Source: Gracilibacillus caseinilyticus
Lineage (GTDB): Bacteria; Bacillota; Bacilli; Bacillales; Amphibacillaceae
Direction of reading: 5' to 3'
NCBI RefSeq assembly: GCF_022919115.1
Contig: NZ_CP095072.1
Span: 372,001-436,000 of the forward strand
DNA length: 64,000 nt
Shown here: in pieces, positions 46,475 through 57,041 of the stretch
How positions within the stretch are numbered: the first letter of the stretch is position 1
Layout: each line of letters opens with the position of its first letter
Made by a program: the position numbers and the translations under genes
Notes under the pieces: generated by a model
What the model saw: only the letters and a program-made list of their open reading frames with translations
Told to the model about the DNA's origin: nothing
The model's database searches: none

Positions 46475-47720
46475 TGCTGATCTCCCTTTCTATCGAAAGT
46501 TCCAAGACGCATTTTTCTAACAGATCACATCCTAATGCAATATCTTCGATTGCTGTGTATTCTTTAGGATTATGACTGATTCCTTTATGTGAAGGAACAA
46601 AGATCAAACCTGTTGGACAAATAGACTGCATATTCATTGCATCATGGCCCGCTCCACTAGGAAACACCATTGGCTCAATGCCTAAATCCTTACAAGAATC
46701 GAGCAGTACTTGCCGGATATCTTCATCTAATAAAACAGGTTGCTCATCACCTATCATATCTACGTCAATGTCAACACCACGAGAGGCTTCAAGTATTTTC
46801 GCTTCATTATTAATACATTCGACAATACGATGCTTGGATGCACTATTTAAACCTCTGATATCCACGTTGAATTCAACGTTGCCTGGTATAACGTTCATAG
46901 CTCCAGGAAATACATCAAATACACCAACTGTGGCAACGGTTTTATGCAGGCTCTCTTCTTGAGCGAATTTCTCCACCATGATGACTAGTTGAGATGCCGC
47001 TATGAGTGCATCTTTACGATTATCCATTGAAGTAGTTCCGGAGTGAGCTGCCATTCCCTTGACACCAACACGCAAACGGGTAGGTGCGGCTATTCCTGTA
47101 GCGATTGCGATTTTTTTATTTTGCTTTTCCAATTCCGGTCCTTGTTCAATATGAAGTTCGAGAAAAGAATGAAGTTCAGCTTTCGAACGGACTGCCTCTT
47201 TGACATTGTCAATTTCGAAATTATAATTTTTCATCGCTTCTGCTAATGACACACCATCTTTGTCCCTCTGTTTGACCGCCTGTTCGATGGATAGTTTACC
47301 TGTCATTGCTTTACTTCCGATCGTTGACATCCCGAAACGTGACGATTCTTCTGAGGTAAAGGCAATAATCTCTACAGGGTAGTCCGTACGAATATTTTTT
47401 TCGTTCAGGCGACGCACTACTTCCAGTCCGGCAACTACTCCCGCAATACCGTCAAATCTCCCACCAGTATACACCGTATCGACATGCGAACCAATGGCAA
47501 CTGCAGGTGCATTTCGGAAACGCCCCTGCCTTCTGGCAATGACATTGCCAACTGCATCGACCTTTATGTCCATGCCTTCCTTCTTACAAAGATATGCAAA
47601 TAAAACTTGTGCCTCTTTCTCGTTGTGCGTATAAGCAATTCGTTGTATACCTTCGTCAGTTTCACCGATTACATTGAAAGCATCAAGCGAAGATTGGATT
47701 CGTTTTTCTGTACGTTTCAT
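46455..47720 (-). CDS. M20-type N-carbamoyl-amino acid hydrolase (carbamoylase/allantoate amidohydrolase family)
   Basis: A 421-residue zinc-dependent hydrolase of the hydantoinase/carbamoylase branch of peptidase M20. The metal and active-site motifs are GSHVDTVYTGGRFDG, TSEESSRFG, LELHIEQGPELE and GAGHDAMNM. Family members remove a carbamoyl group from N-carbamoyl amino acids, beta-ureidopropionate or allantoate, releasing ammonia and carbon dioxide. Next to a dihydroorotase the likely substrate is N-carbamoyl-L-aspartate, giving aspartate. The start is ATG 47720; a GTG at 47729 is an alternative. Confidence 0.87.
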   Translation of the reverse strand: MKRTEKRIQSSLDAFNVIGETDEGIQRIAYTHNEKEAQVLFAYLCKKEGMDIKVDAVGNVIARRQGRFRNAPAVAIGSHVDTVYTGGRFDGIAGVVAGLEVVRRLNEKNIRTDYPVEIIAFTSEESSRFGMSTIGSKAMTGKLSIEQAVKQRDKDGVSLAEAMKNYNFEIDNVKEAVRSKAELHSFLELHIEQGPELEKQNKKIAIATGIAAPTRLRVGVKGMAAHSGTTSMDNRKDALIAASQLVIMVEKFAQEESLHKTVATVGVFDVFPGAMNVIPGNVEFNVDIRGLNSASKHRIVECINNEAKILEASRGVDIDVDMIGDEQPVLLDEDIRQVLLDSCKDLGIEPMVFPSGAGHDAMNMQSICPTGLIFVPSHKGISHNPKEYTAIEDIALGCDLLEKCVLELSIEREISNAKTSG

Positions 47721-47820
47721 ATCCCTCACACCATATCAATAATAATTTTTGTATATGAATATTGTCTCAAAAATGGGAGGTTAATACTTTGTCTGAATAG
47801 CTATAAAATTCTGATATTTT

Positions 47821-49428
47821 TTATCTGAATCGATAATCATTTCGGATGAAATTGTGAATTTTCAGTCCGATTTGTAAAATTAATTTATCTTCTGATTTTT
47901 TCACATCTAAATTTGTCAAAACTTTAATGCGCTGCAAACGATATTTCATCGTATTAATGTGAATAAACAGTTTCTCTGCTGTTTTGGAAATCGATTCATT
48001 GTTTTGAAAGTAAGTGGTTAAAGAATGGACCAGTTCCAGATCATGATGCTTGTCATACTCAATCAGATTACCAATCGATTCCTCATAAAATTTATTTATC
48101 TCCGTAACATTTTTTATTTCAGCGAGCAAACGATAGAAGCCTAACTCTTCATAATAGATAATATGTTTCGCATCATAGAGTGTACGGCCGAGAATGACCG
48201 CTTGTTTGGCCTGTTCATAGCCATCTCTAATACTGCTAATATCAGAAGCAGCACGCCCAACTCCTATATATAAATCATGCATCTGTTTGTTTAATTCGCG
48301 ATAAATTGTTTCCAAATCAAGATAGATTCGGTCTTTTGTTTTGTTCGCCGATGGGTATAGTAAGTGAACCCCATTCTCCATCGCTCCTACGATAATATCG
48401 TGGTCAAGCCGAGAGCTGATTAATTCCAGCTGGTTAAGAATATCCGCGATAAAATGAATACCTTTGCCGCTTTGACTGTACTGCAACGAAATAAAGATAT
48501 AATTCCTTTCCAGATCGAAGCCATACGTTTTTCCTTTTTCCAGCAATGTCTCTTCATGCTGGATTTGTGTAAAAAGCAACTCCCGAAAAAAATCACTTTT
48601 ATACTGCTGTTCCAATTCGTACGCTACTTTCTTGCGCATAATTTCTAACGAAAAAGTCGTCGTTGCCCGGTCCAAGATAGCGAGATCGACTTCAACAAAC
48701 CCTTTTTCGATCCCAATACTTGTAATGGAACCTAGTAATTTTCCATCCATGATGACCGGCGCGATCATACAGGCTTGTTCCTTACCGAGTGTATGGTTAT
48801 AGCGATGCATCCGGATCGGGCGCTGGATCATCTCTAATTCTCTAATTTGTTCGGTTGAGATCGGCGCTAATTCCATCGCTGTATCCGGCACTTCTAAATA
48901 TGGAACAAAGCTATCAATTTTAATTTCATATTTTAATAAATGATGTAACGCCTCAGCGAACTTATCAATGCCCCACTTATTTAAGCGAATTTCATCCAAT
49001 AAATTATAAGCATGTTCTAGATCTTCCTGAATAATTGCTTTGTCATCAAAAATCACATTCATTACAGGAGAGAGGATATCCAAATAACTAACCTCTTCAG
49101 GAATTTCAATAATAGGAAATGCATAATGATCCGCTTCATCCAAGATGACTGGCGGAATCTCATCGATAAAACGATGCGGCTTAATCCCTAATGCAGATGT
49201 CCCTTTCTCATGCAGTTCCTTCACCAACTGTTTCATGGCATTCGCATCATCTTTAATAGGATAAAGACTCGTCAGCATTAATTCTTCTCCTTTTAACCAA
49301 CGAACGATATCAGGAACCTCCATGATCGTGACATACTTGAGCATCTTATCCATGCCATCTGCTCCTGCCACGATCCTACATTTCTTTAAACCACCAATTT
49401 TCATTGCTTGTTTTAATGTAATTGCCAT
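47821..49428 (-). CDS. PucR family transcriptional regulator
   Basis: A 535-residue regulator. Residues 1-130 form the PucR N-terminal ligand-sensing domain (VAGADGMDKMLKYVTIMEVPD), a GGDEF-like CdaR domain covers about 290-420, and the C-terminal HTH_30 helix-turn-helix is in ETYFQNNESISKTAEKLFIHINTMKYRLQRI. PucR-type proteins usually activate nitrogen-compound catabolism. It lies inside the operon between the TRAP permease and the carbamoylase genes, so it probably responds to the imported compound. Confidence 0.92.
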   Translation of the reverse strand: MAITLKQAMKIGGLKKCRIVAGADGMDKMLKYVTIMEVPDIVRWLKGEELMLTSLYPIKDDANAMKQLVKELHEKGTSALGIKPHRFIDEIPPVILDEADHYAFPIIEIPEEVSYLDILSPVMNVIFDDKAIIQEDLEHAYNLLDEIRLNKWGIDKFAEALHHLLKYEIKIDSFVPYLEVPDTAMELAPISTEQIRELEMIQRPIRMHRYNHTLGKEQACMIAPVIMDGKLLGSITSIGIEKGFVEVDLAILDRATTTFSLEIMRKKVAYELEQQYKSDFFRELLFTQIQHEETLLEKGKTYGFDLERNYIFISLQYSQSGKGIHFIADILNQLELISSRLDHDIIVGAMENGVHLLYPSANKTKDRIYLDLETIYRELNKQMHDLYIGVGRAASDISSIRDGYEQAKQAVILGRTLYDAKHIIYYEELGFYRLLAEIKNVTEINKFYEESIGNLIEYDKHHDLELVHSLTTYFQNNESISKTAEKLFIHINTMKYRLQRIKVLTNLDVKKSEDKLILQIGLKIHNFIRNDYRFR

Positions 49429-49442
49429 TTACACCCCACCAA

Positions 49443-50720
49443 TTATTCATTAAGTAAATCCACTAAGAACAAAGAGCTTTCCGGTATATACGTGATAATC
49501 AGTAATGCGATAACGTTCGCGATAAAAAAGCGCGTTAACCCTGGCAGCATTTCCATCATGTTCAGCTTCGTTATCGTTTGTGTCACAAAAATATTAATAC
49601 CAAATGGCGGGGTATACATACCAATTGCCAGGTTCGAAATCATAATAATTCCTAAATGAACAGGGTCAATGCCTAACGCCACAGCTGCCGGATAAATTAA
49701 CGGTGCAATGATCGTAATCGCAGCTACCCCTTCCATGAACATTCCCAATAGTAATAACACAATATTAATTAAAAGCAGAAACACAATAGTGGAACTGATA
49801 TTCTCTGAAATAAAGGAAGCGATCTGCTGTGGTACGCCACCTCTTGTCAGAATCCAGCCTAACACTTGTGCTGCAGCCACTAATACAAGTACCTGTCCGG
49901 TAGTAATCGCAGATTCCACTAATGTTTTGTAGAACGTTTTCCAGTTCATTTCTCTGTAAATAACGGTACTGACAAACAAAGCGTAAATCGCTGATACACC
50001 GGCTGCTTCTGTCGGCGTAAAAATTCCAGAGTAAATACCTCCAAGAATAATGACAGGAATTAATAATGCCCAAAAAGCTTTCACGGTGGCGTCCCACATT
50101 TCTTTTCCTGACGCACGCTTATCCTTTGGCAAGTTATTCTTTCTAGCGTAGATATAGATATATACAATCGAAGAGAGTCCGATAATAATACCTGCACCAA
50201 TACCTGCAATAAAAAGATCACCGACTGAAACACCTGTAACAGAACCAAAAATGATTAACGTAATACTTGGCGGAATAATCAGTGAGACAGCTCCCGCAGA
50301 TGCTAATAATCCGGATGAAAATTTCTTGTCATATTTTTTATTTAACAGCTCTGGATACATAATTTTTCCCATCGCGACAACCGTTGCAGGACTGGAGCCA
50401 GATAATGCACCAAAGAACATACTCGAAACCTGGGTTGTCATCGCCACCCCGCCTGTAATATGTCCGACAAGAGCACGTGCCCATCTTAAAATACGCTTCG
50501 ATAATCCGCCAACATCCATAATATTTGCCGCTAAAATAAAAAACGGCAATGCCATTAATGCAAACTGATCGAGGCCGCCGAATAAACGTTGAATGAGGAT
50601 CATCGGATTGGTGTCACTCATAAATATAACAGCCAAAAACGATGATAATCCGAGAGCTACATAAATCGGGACACTGGCAAAAAGTAATATAATGATAAGT
50701 ATTAAAAGTAAAGAAACCAT
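49443..50720 (-). CDS. dctM: TRAP transporter large permease (DctM-like)
   Basis: A 425-residue membrane protein with about twelve helices of the DctM family, which moves substrate with sodium or protons. Characteristic segments are LPFFILAANIMDVGGLSKRI, SSPATVVAMG, ASAGAVSLIIPPSITLIIFG and GMYTPPFGINIFV. It follows dctQ by 9 bp and precedes pucR by 14 bp. It works with DctQ and DctP of the same operon. Confidence 0.93.
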   Translation of the reverse strand: MVSLLLILIIILLFASVPIYVALGLSSFLAVIFMSDTNPMILIQRLFGGLDQFALMALPFFILAANIMDVGGLSKRILRWARALVGHITGGVAMTTQVSSMFFGALSGSSPATVVAMGKIMYPELLNKKYDKKFSSGLLASAGAVSLIIPPSITLIIFGSVTGVSVGDLFIAGIGAGIIIGLSSIVYIYIYARKNNLPKDKRASGKEMWDATVKAFWALLIPVIILGGIYSGIFTPTEAAGVSAIYALFVSTVIYREMNWKTFYKTLVESAITTGQVLVLVAAAQVLGWILTRGGVPQQIASFISENISSTIVFLLLINIVLLLLGMFMEGVAAITIIAPLIYPAAVALGIDPVHLGIIMISNLAIGMYTPPFGINIFVTQTITKLNMMEMLPGLTRFFIANVIALLIITYIPESSLFLVDLLNE

Positions 50721-50729
50721 TGTTACCCT

Positions 50730-51236
50730 CTATTCTTTTATAGTTTCTAATGCAGAACGATCTTGCACGTTTACATCTTCTTTGTTTCTAATTATATTAA
50801 TAGTCTGAATAACCAAGTGAATAAGCGATAACGTTGAACCAATTGGTATTGCAAGGTAAATGTAATGAAGCGGAATCTGCAATGAAGGTGTGATTTGTCC
50901 TGTTTTTTGAGTGAACAGCACTAAATCTGTACTATACTTAATTAAGAAAATCATAAAGGTGATAGATGCTAAGTGCACCACGATTTTCACTGCCTTGTTG
51001 GCGATACCTTTCGTTACATCCATTAATAAATCCACACCTACGTGCAATCCTCTTCTGAAACAAACACTTGCACCGATAAACGTAATCCAAATCATCCCGT
51101 AACGAATAAATTCTTCTGCCCAGGTTGTATTGTTGGCAAAAGCATAACGCAAAATGATATTTACAAATAATAAAACGGTAACGATTAATAATGTAAATGC
51201 GATAACAAACTCTTCAATTTTAGCTATTAATTTCAT
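50730..51236 (-). CDS. dctQ: TRAP transporter small permease (DctQ-like)
   Basis: A 168-residue protein with four membrane helices and the DctQ hallmarks WAEEFIRYGMIWITFIGASVCFRRGLHVGVD. It anchors the large permease and docks the binding protein. A strong stem-loop separates it from dctP, likely giving more binding protein than permease. Confidence 0.92.
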   Translation of the reverse strand: MKLIAKIEEFVIAFTLLIVTVLLFVNIILRYAFANNTTWAEEFIRYGMIWITFIGASVCFRRGLHVGVDLLMDVTKGIANKAVKIVVHLASITFMIFLIKYSTDLVLFTQKTGQITPSLQIPLHYIYLAIPIGSTLSLIHLVIQTINIIRNKEDVNVQDRSALETIKE

Positions 51237-51311
51237 AGTATCCTCCCGATCATATGCTGAGAAAGATATGCGTCACAAATTCCACAAGTGAAATTCGCTT
51301 CAGTTGTAAAT

Positions 51312-51349
51312 AGGATAACAGGGACTACCATATTGGAAGTCCCTATCCT
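51312..51349 (-). other. Intercistronic stem-loop between dctP and dctQ
   Basis: AGGATA with TATCCT and GGGACT with AGTCCC form a two-part stem. It is placed just after the dctP stop, as in many binding-protein operons, where such hairpins partly terminate or stabilise the upstream message. Confidence 0.7.
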
Positions 51350-51353
51350 CAAC

Positions 51354-52412
51354 TTATTCCGCTGTTACTTCATCAATTTTGTCATAGATTTTTTGCAGTA
51401 ATTCCTGTTGGTCACCTTCGCTATAGTACTCTTCATGAATTGGCAGTGATGCTTCACGGAATACCTCGATTTCTTCAGGTGTGAGCTCATAGTAATTTAC
51501 GCCTGAGTCTTTAATTTTTTGACGATACTCTTCTTCTGTATCCGCCAATGCCTGACGTGCTGTGTTTCTAGCTTCTTCTTCCGCTTCAGTAATGACATCC
51601 TGCACTTCTGCTGGTAATCCATCAAACCAAGCCTGATTTGCCATTAATACATAGTTCATACCACCGTGATAACTTTCAATCACTGTATCTTGCACTTCAT
51701 AGAAATTGTTCAGGTAAATCGTCTGCAACGGGTTTTCTTGCCCATCTACTACACCCTGTTGCAACGAATTATACAATTCTGCATATGGAACCGGGATCGG
51801 GTTTCCTCCCCATTCTTCATATTGCGCAAGAAGGATCGGTGATTCCATTGTTCGCATCGTAACCCCTTCAAAGTCAGATGGCTTATGAATTTCTATACCA
51901 TTTGTTGTGAACAACTTATAACCACCTGGCCAGAAGCCAAGTCCCTTGAATCCACCTTGTTCTAATGTACCAAGAAGCTCGTCTCCTACTTCACTATCTA
52001 ATACTTCATACATTTGTTCTGCATCAGTTGGCCACAAATAAGGAAGGTCTACCGCCTTAATATCATCAACAAAAGGAGAAACTACTGCTGATGGCTGCAT
52101 CGTAATATCAATTTCACCAATTTGGGTTCCTTCTACTTGTTCCCGCAAACTCCCTAATTGCGAAGCAGGGAATACTTCCACTGTTACGTTCCCATCCGTT
52201 TTTTCTTCGACTAACTCTTTAAATTTCTGCGCGCCGATATCTTCTGGACTATCAACAGGCTGATTGTGACTGAAAGTAATGGTGATCGGGTCATAAGAGC
52301 CTTCTGCATCCCCGCTTGCCCCTTCACTTTCCGCATCGTTTCCACCACATGCTGCAAGGACGAATAAGAAACAAATAGAAATCAATAGCAAATACTTCTT
52401 ACTTTTCAACAA
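51354..52412 (-). CDS. dctP: TRAP transporter substrate-binding protein (DctP-like)
   Basis: A 352-residue solute-binding lipoprotein. Residues 1-22 are a lipoprotein signal with the lipobox LAAC, placing it on the outer face of the membrane. The DctP core shows GAQKFKELVEEKTDG, VEVFPASQLGSLREQVEG, GVVDGQENPLQTIY and the conserved Arg in GVTMRTMESP that clamps a carboxylate ligand. It is the first gene of the operon with pyrimidine-ring enzymes, so an acidic pyrimidine such as orotate is the suggested ligand; this is inference. Confidence 0.92.
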   Translation of the reverse strand: MLKSKKYLLLISICFLFVLAACGGNDAESEGASGDAEGSYDPITITFSHNQPVDSPEDIGAQKFKELVEEKTDGNVTVEVFPASQLGSLREQVEGTQIGEIDITMQPSAVVSPFVDDIKAVDLPYLWPTDAEQMYEVLDSEVGDELLGTLEQGGFKGLGFWPGGYKLFTTNGIEIHKPSDFEGVTMRTMESPILLAQYEEWGGNPIPVPYAELYNSLQQGVVDGQENPLQTIYLNNFYEVQDTVIESYHGGMNYVLMANQAWFDGLPAEVQDVITEAEEEARNTARQALADTEEEYRQKIKDSGVNYYELTPEEIEVFREASLPIHEEYYSEGDQQELLQKIYDKIDEVTAE

Positions 52413-52813
52413 AATAAATCTCCCCTTTTATTATTTTTTTAACATTAAAATAAGTTTACAAAAATTCCGACAAATTTTCTTTGTCCAAACACACTAAAGA
52501 TTGTGCCCATATTTCATTAAAAAAACCAATGTAATTTGTCATTTTCCTTCATTATTTATGTCATATTTTCTAACATCCAACGTTATTTTTATCGGAAACA
52601 CTTGTCAACAAAGGATTTATCACATTTTATGAAATCGTTTCATATTTTTCATTCCATTTGGAGACGGATCTTCGTTACCCTTCATAAGCATTTTCATCTT
52701 TGTCTAAATAAACAAATCGATATTTCATTTTGCCTAACGACCCCATCATCAGTTATACTTAGTTAATCAGGTACCATTTATAACTAAAAAACCGCTAAAA
52801 AAGGATGGTAATC
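52413..52813. promoter_or_regulatory. Upstream region of the TRAP operon, with palindrome at 52629-52643
   Basis: About 400 AT-rich bases without a gene. The inverted repeat ATGAAATCGTTTCAT at 52629-52643 is close to a cre site but one base short, and could also be an operator for a different regulator. No riboswitch was recognised. Confidence 0.45.
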
Positions 52814-53002
52814 ATGGAAAAAATAACTAATGTACAAGCATTTCAAGAATTATATGATCTTATTACCTTCTACGCTGAGAATAGAGACAGACCAGTAGAT
52901 GAAAATTTCGATTTCTTTGAGCAGGTAGAAAAGTATTGTAAACAATTAGATTTAGATGTAGATGAGTTTAAGGAAACGTTTAATTTGAAGCCTCTGTTTT
53001 AA
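52814..53002 (+). CDS. Small acidic hypothetical protein
   Basis: A 62-residue, strongly acidic, probably helical protein (MEKITNVQAFQELYDLITFY at the start). ATG 52814 follows AAAGGAT by seven bases; an earlier ATG at 52805 is too close to that site. It has its own terminator and is divergent from the TRAP operon. No family is recognised. Confidence 0.6.
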   Translation: MEKITNVQAFQELYDLITFYAENRDRPVDENFDFFEQVEKYCKQLDLDVDEFKETFNLKPLF

Positions 53003-53046
53003 ATAAATACAAAGAGGTTGATACAAAAGAATTTTACTCTAATTAA

Positions 53047-53096
53047 AAGCCGAACATACACGAGATCTTATCCAAGATTCGTGCTATGTTCGGCTT
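53047..53096 (+). terminator. Terminator of the small acidic protein gene
   Basis: AAGCCGAACATA and TATGTTCGGCTT form a 12-bp stem followed by a T-rich tract. Confidence 0.85.
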
Positions 53097-53164
53097 ATTT
53101 TATGCCGGAAATATACTGTGAAGTAAATTAATAAGATACCCTACTTTCATCTTAATGAAAAATA

Positions 53165-53330
53165 GAGCTGTATTTCATTTAGCTATTTTGAAATGATTTA
53201 AATGCGCAGCAAGCTCCGGAAATATGCTCCGCGTCCTGAGGGCACGGAGCGGTCAGTATAAGGTATCCTAGCACACTAAATCTGTCTAAATCAACTCACA
53301 TAAAGTTTTCATTTCTTCGCAGTTTGTTTC
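53165..53330. repeat. Partial dispersed repeat
   Basis: The segment contains GCAAGCTCCGGAAATATGC, CGCGTCCTGAGGGCACGG and GGTATCCTAGCACA, as in the copies at 1-160 and 22226-22770, but without clear terminal repeats. It fills the gap downstream of the phospho-beta-glucosidase gene. Confidence 0.55.
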
Positions 53331-53414
53331 AACTCTACATTTAACAACACACTTACCCATGCCTTGAGCGTTAATTTATTCTAACTCTTCTTAAGTCACA
53401 GTTTCATTATATAA

Positions 53415-54899
<1,485 letters not shown>

Positions 54900-54942
54900 C
54901 TATTTAATTGAAGAGCAACGTGTTGTCACTCTCCATAATCCC

Positions 54943-56880
54943 TTATTTTATAAGTGTTAATAAATGTTCGCCCTCAAAGATAGGTCCATCTTCATTGATC
55001 GGCAGTACATCCAGGTATTCTGCTGTATTTGTAACCACAATCATCGTTACGGTAGGAATGTCTTTGTCACGGATTGCTTCGCGATCAAATTCTACTAGCG
55101 CTTGACCCACTTCTACACGATCACCTTCTTTAATGAAACCTTCAAAGTGTTCACCTTTTAACGAGACGGTGTCTATGCCAATATGAATCAAAATCTCCTC
55201 ACCATTATCACCTTTGATACCAATCGCATGCTTTGAATCTGGAAATACCATGATAGATCCTGAGATTGGCGCGATGACACGATTTTCTTCTGGCTCAATC
55301 GCAATTCCTTTCCCCATGATTTCTTGAGAGAAGGTTGGATCGGAAACTTCTGTTAAAGGTACAATGGTTCCTTTTAATGGAGATTGCACCATTACTTCTT
55401 TTCCGGTTAGTTTTGATGCAGCTGCCGTTCCCTCTGCTTTTCCAACTTCTTTTTCTTCTTTCTCTTCTTCTGGTTTTGATACAGCTGGTAGATTGCTATC
55501 TTCTACATCCTTAAATCGGAAAATTAGCACCAAAATAAATGGGATTACTAAAGCAAGGAAGAATAAAATAATCGATACAATCAGACTCGCAGATTCACCT
55601 GTCGGATCTGCGAAAAGTGGAATTGCAAAAACTCCAATAATACCAGCCATCGCATATGCCTTTAATCCATACCAGCCAGCAAACGCACCAAGAATTCCAG
55701 CTGAGATCATCGCCAGGATAAATGGTTTTTTCAACTTCATATTAACCCCATACATCGCAGGTTCCGTAATACCAATTGCAGCAGAAATACTACTTGACAC
55801 ACCTAATTGTTTCATTTGTTTATTTCTTGTTACAACCGCGACACCTAATGCTGCCCCAGCCTGTGCCACGTTACTAATGAACATCATCGGGATAACCATC
55901 GTGTCATAGCCTACACTAGCCATACTGGTAATCGCAATTGGAGCAAATGCGTAGTGCATTCCCGTCATAATAATCAGCGGCATAAATCCTGCAAGTAAAA
56001 GTCCCGCAAATAAACCTGAATAGTCGAATAACCAATTGAATATATCTGATACAAAGTTACCAACATTCGTACCTAGTGGTCCCACCACCCATAACGAAAC
56101 GGGAATAACGATAAGAAAAGTTATCATCGGCGCAAACATTAGTTGAATAGCAGATGGTATTACTTTTTTAACTAAATCAAATACATACTTCAATAAAATG
56201 ACACTTAAAATGACTGGTATAACGCTTGTATCATAATTTAATAACGGTATATTAATTACGCCCCAACCTAAAAAGTCAATTGTTTCTTTACCTGTTTCCT
56301 GAATAGCATTATAGGCATCAATAAAAGTTGGGTACATCAACGTACCAGCTACAATAAGCGCTAAATATTCATTCGTACGCATCTTTCTTGCTGTAGATAC
56401 TGCAAGGAAGAATGGTAAAAAGTAGAAGACACTGTCTCCAATTGCATTCAGAACCATGTACGTATCGCTTTGATCAGAGAGCCAGCCTGCTGTCACAAAT
56501 AACGCATTAAAACCTTTTAATAACCCCGCTCCCGCAAGCGCCGGAAGAATAGGTGTGAAAATCCCGGAAATAAAGTCCATGATTAAAGATACGATGCTTT
56601 GTTTCTCCCCAGACTTTTCCCCCTCACCACTTTCACCAACTAATGATTCTACCTCAGCAAATACGTCTGACACATGATTACCGATGATGACTTGGAACTG
56701 GTCACCAGAAAATTGTGCCCCCATCACACCATCAATATTTTTAATTTCCTCCATTTTCACTTTATCTTTGTTATTGAGATTGAAGCGAAGTCTTGTAACA
56801 CAATGCCATGCTTGATCGACATTTTCCGCTCCGCCAATTTTGTCTACAACTTGTTTTGCAACTTCTTTATGTGAAGCCAT
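54943..56880 (-). CDS. PTS beta-glucoside transporter, EIIBCA
   Basis: A 645-residue phosphotransferase permease. The EIIB domain (residues 1-85) has phospho-Cys27 in WHCVTRLRF; EIIC (about 105-460) has ten membrane helices with GITEPAMYGVNMKLKKPF; EIIA (about 490-640) has the phospho-His in ILIHIGIDTVSLKGEHFEGF. The order B-C-A matches BglF/BglP for aryl-beta-glucosides such as salicin or arbutin. Its leader carries a RAT and terminator, so LicT-type antitermination controls it. Confidence 0.92.
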   Translation of the reverse strand: MASHKEVAKQVVDKIGGAENVDQAWHCVTRLRFNLNNKDKVKMEEIKNIDGVMGAQFSGDQFQVIIGNHVSDVFAEVESLVGESGEGEKSGEKQSIVSLIMDFISGIFTPILPALAGAGLLKGFNALFVTAGWLSDQSDTYMVLNAIGDSVFYFLPFFLAVSTARKMRTNEYLALIVAGTLMYPTFIDAYNAIQETGKETIDFLGWGVINIPLLNYDTSVIPVILSVILLKYVFDLVKKVIPSAIQLMFAPMITFLIVIPVSLWVVGPLGTNVGNFVSDIFNWLFDYSGLFAGLLLAGFMPLIIMTGMHYAFAPIAITSMASVGYDTMVIPMMFISNVAQAGAALGVAVVTRNKQMKQLGVSSSISAAIGITEPAMYGVNMKLKKPFILAMISAGILGAFAGWYGLKAYAMAGIIGVFAIPLFADPTGESASLIVSIILFFLALVIPFILVLIFRFKDVEDSNLPAVSKPEEEKEEKEVGKAEGTAAASKLTGKEVMVQSPLKGTIVPLTEVSDPTFSQEIMGKGIAIEPEENRVIAPISGSIMVFPDSKHAIGIKGDNGEEILIHIGIDTVSLKGEHFEGFIKEGDRVEVGQALVEFDREAIRDKDIPTVTMIVVTNTAEYLDVLPINEDGPIFEGEHLLTLIK

Positions 56881-56959
56881 TCTATTTCCTCCTCTTTCTC
56901 GTTCTACCGGTCTCTGAGCTAAGCAGCTGTTATATTCATTTGTTTTTCGCCAAAAAAAA

Positions 56960-57005
56960 TACCCAAACAGAGACCAGTGCTTTGAGCACTCAGTCTGTTT
57001 GGGTA
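56960..57005 (-). terminator. Leader terminator of the PTS operon
   Basis: TACCCAAACAGA and TCTGTTTGGGTA pair around an internal GTGCT/AGCAC hairpin and are followed on the minus strand by a run of T. It overlaps the RAT, so binding of the antiterminator would prevent its formation. Confidence 0.9.
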
Positions 57006-57032
57006 ATGCCTAATCTATATTAGTAACAATCC
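57003..57032 (-). promoter_or_regulatory. RAT antiterminator target of the PTS operon
   Basis: On the minus strand GGATTGTTACTAATATAGAT continues into TAGGCATTACC, matching the LicT/SacT ribonucleic antiterminator consensus. Its 3' part overlaps the terminator stem that follows. Confidence 0.9.
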
Positions 57033-57041
57033 ACAAGGATA

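Noticed and set aside
43353..47720. Reading the amidohydrolase and M20 hydrolase as an allantoin pathway
   Set aside because: The amidohydrolase has HSRDPG and MPNTTP rather than the allantoinase HxNEPGR and DMPLN patterns, and pyrD/pyrK lie in the same operon. Allantoin use is not excluded but is less consistent.
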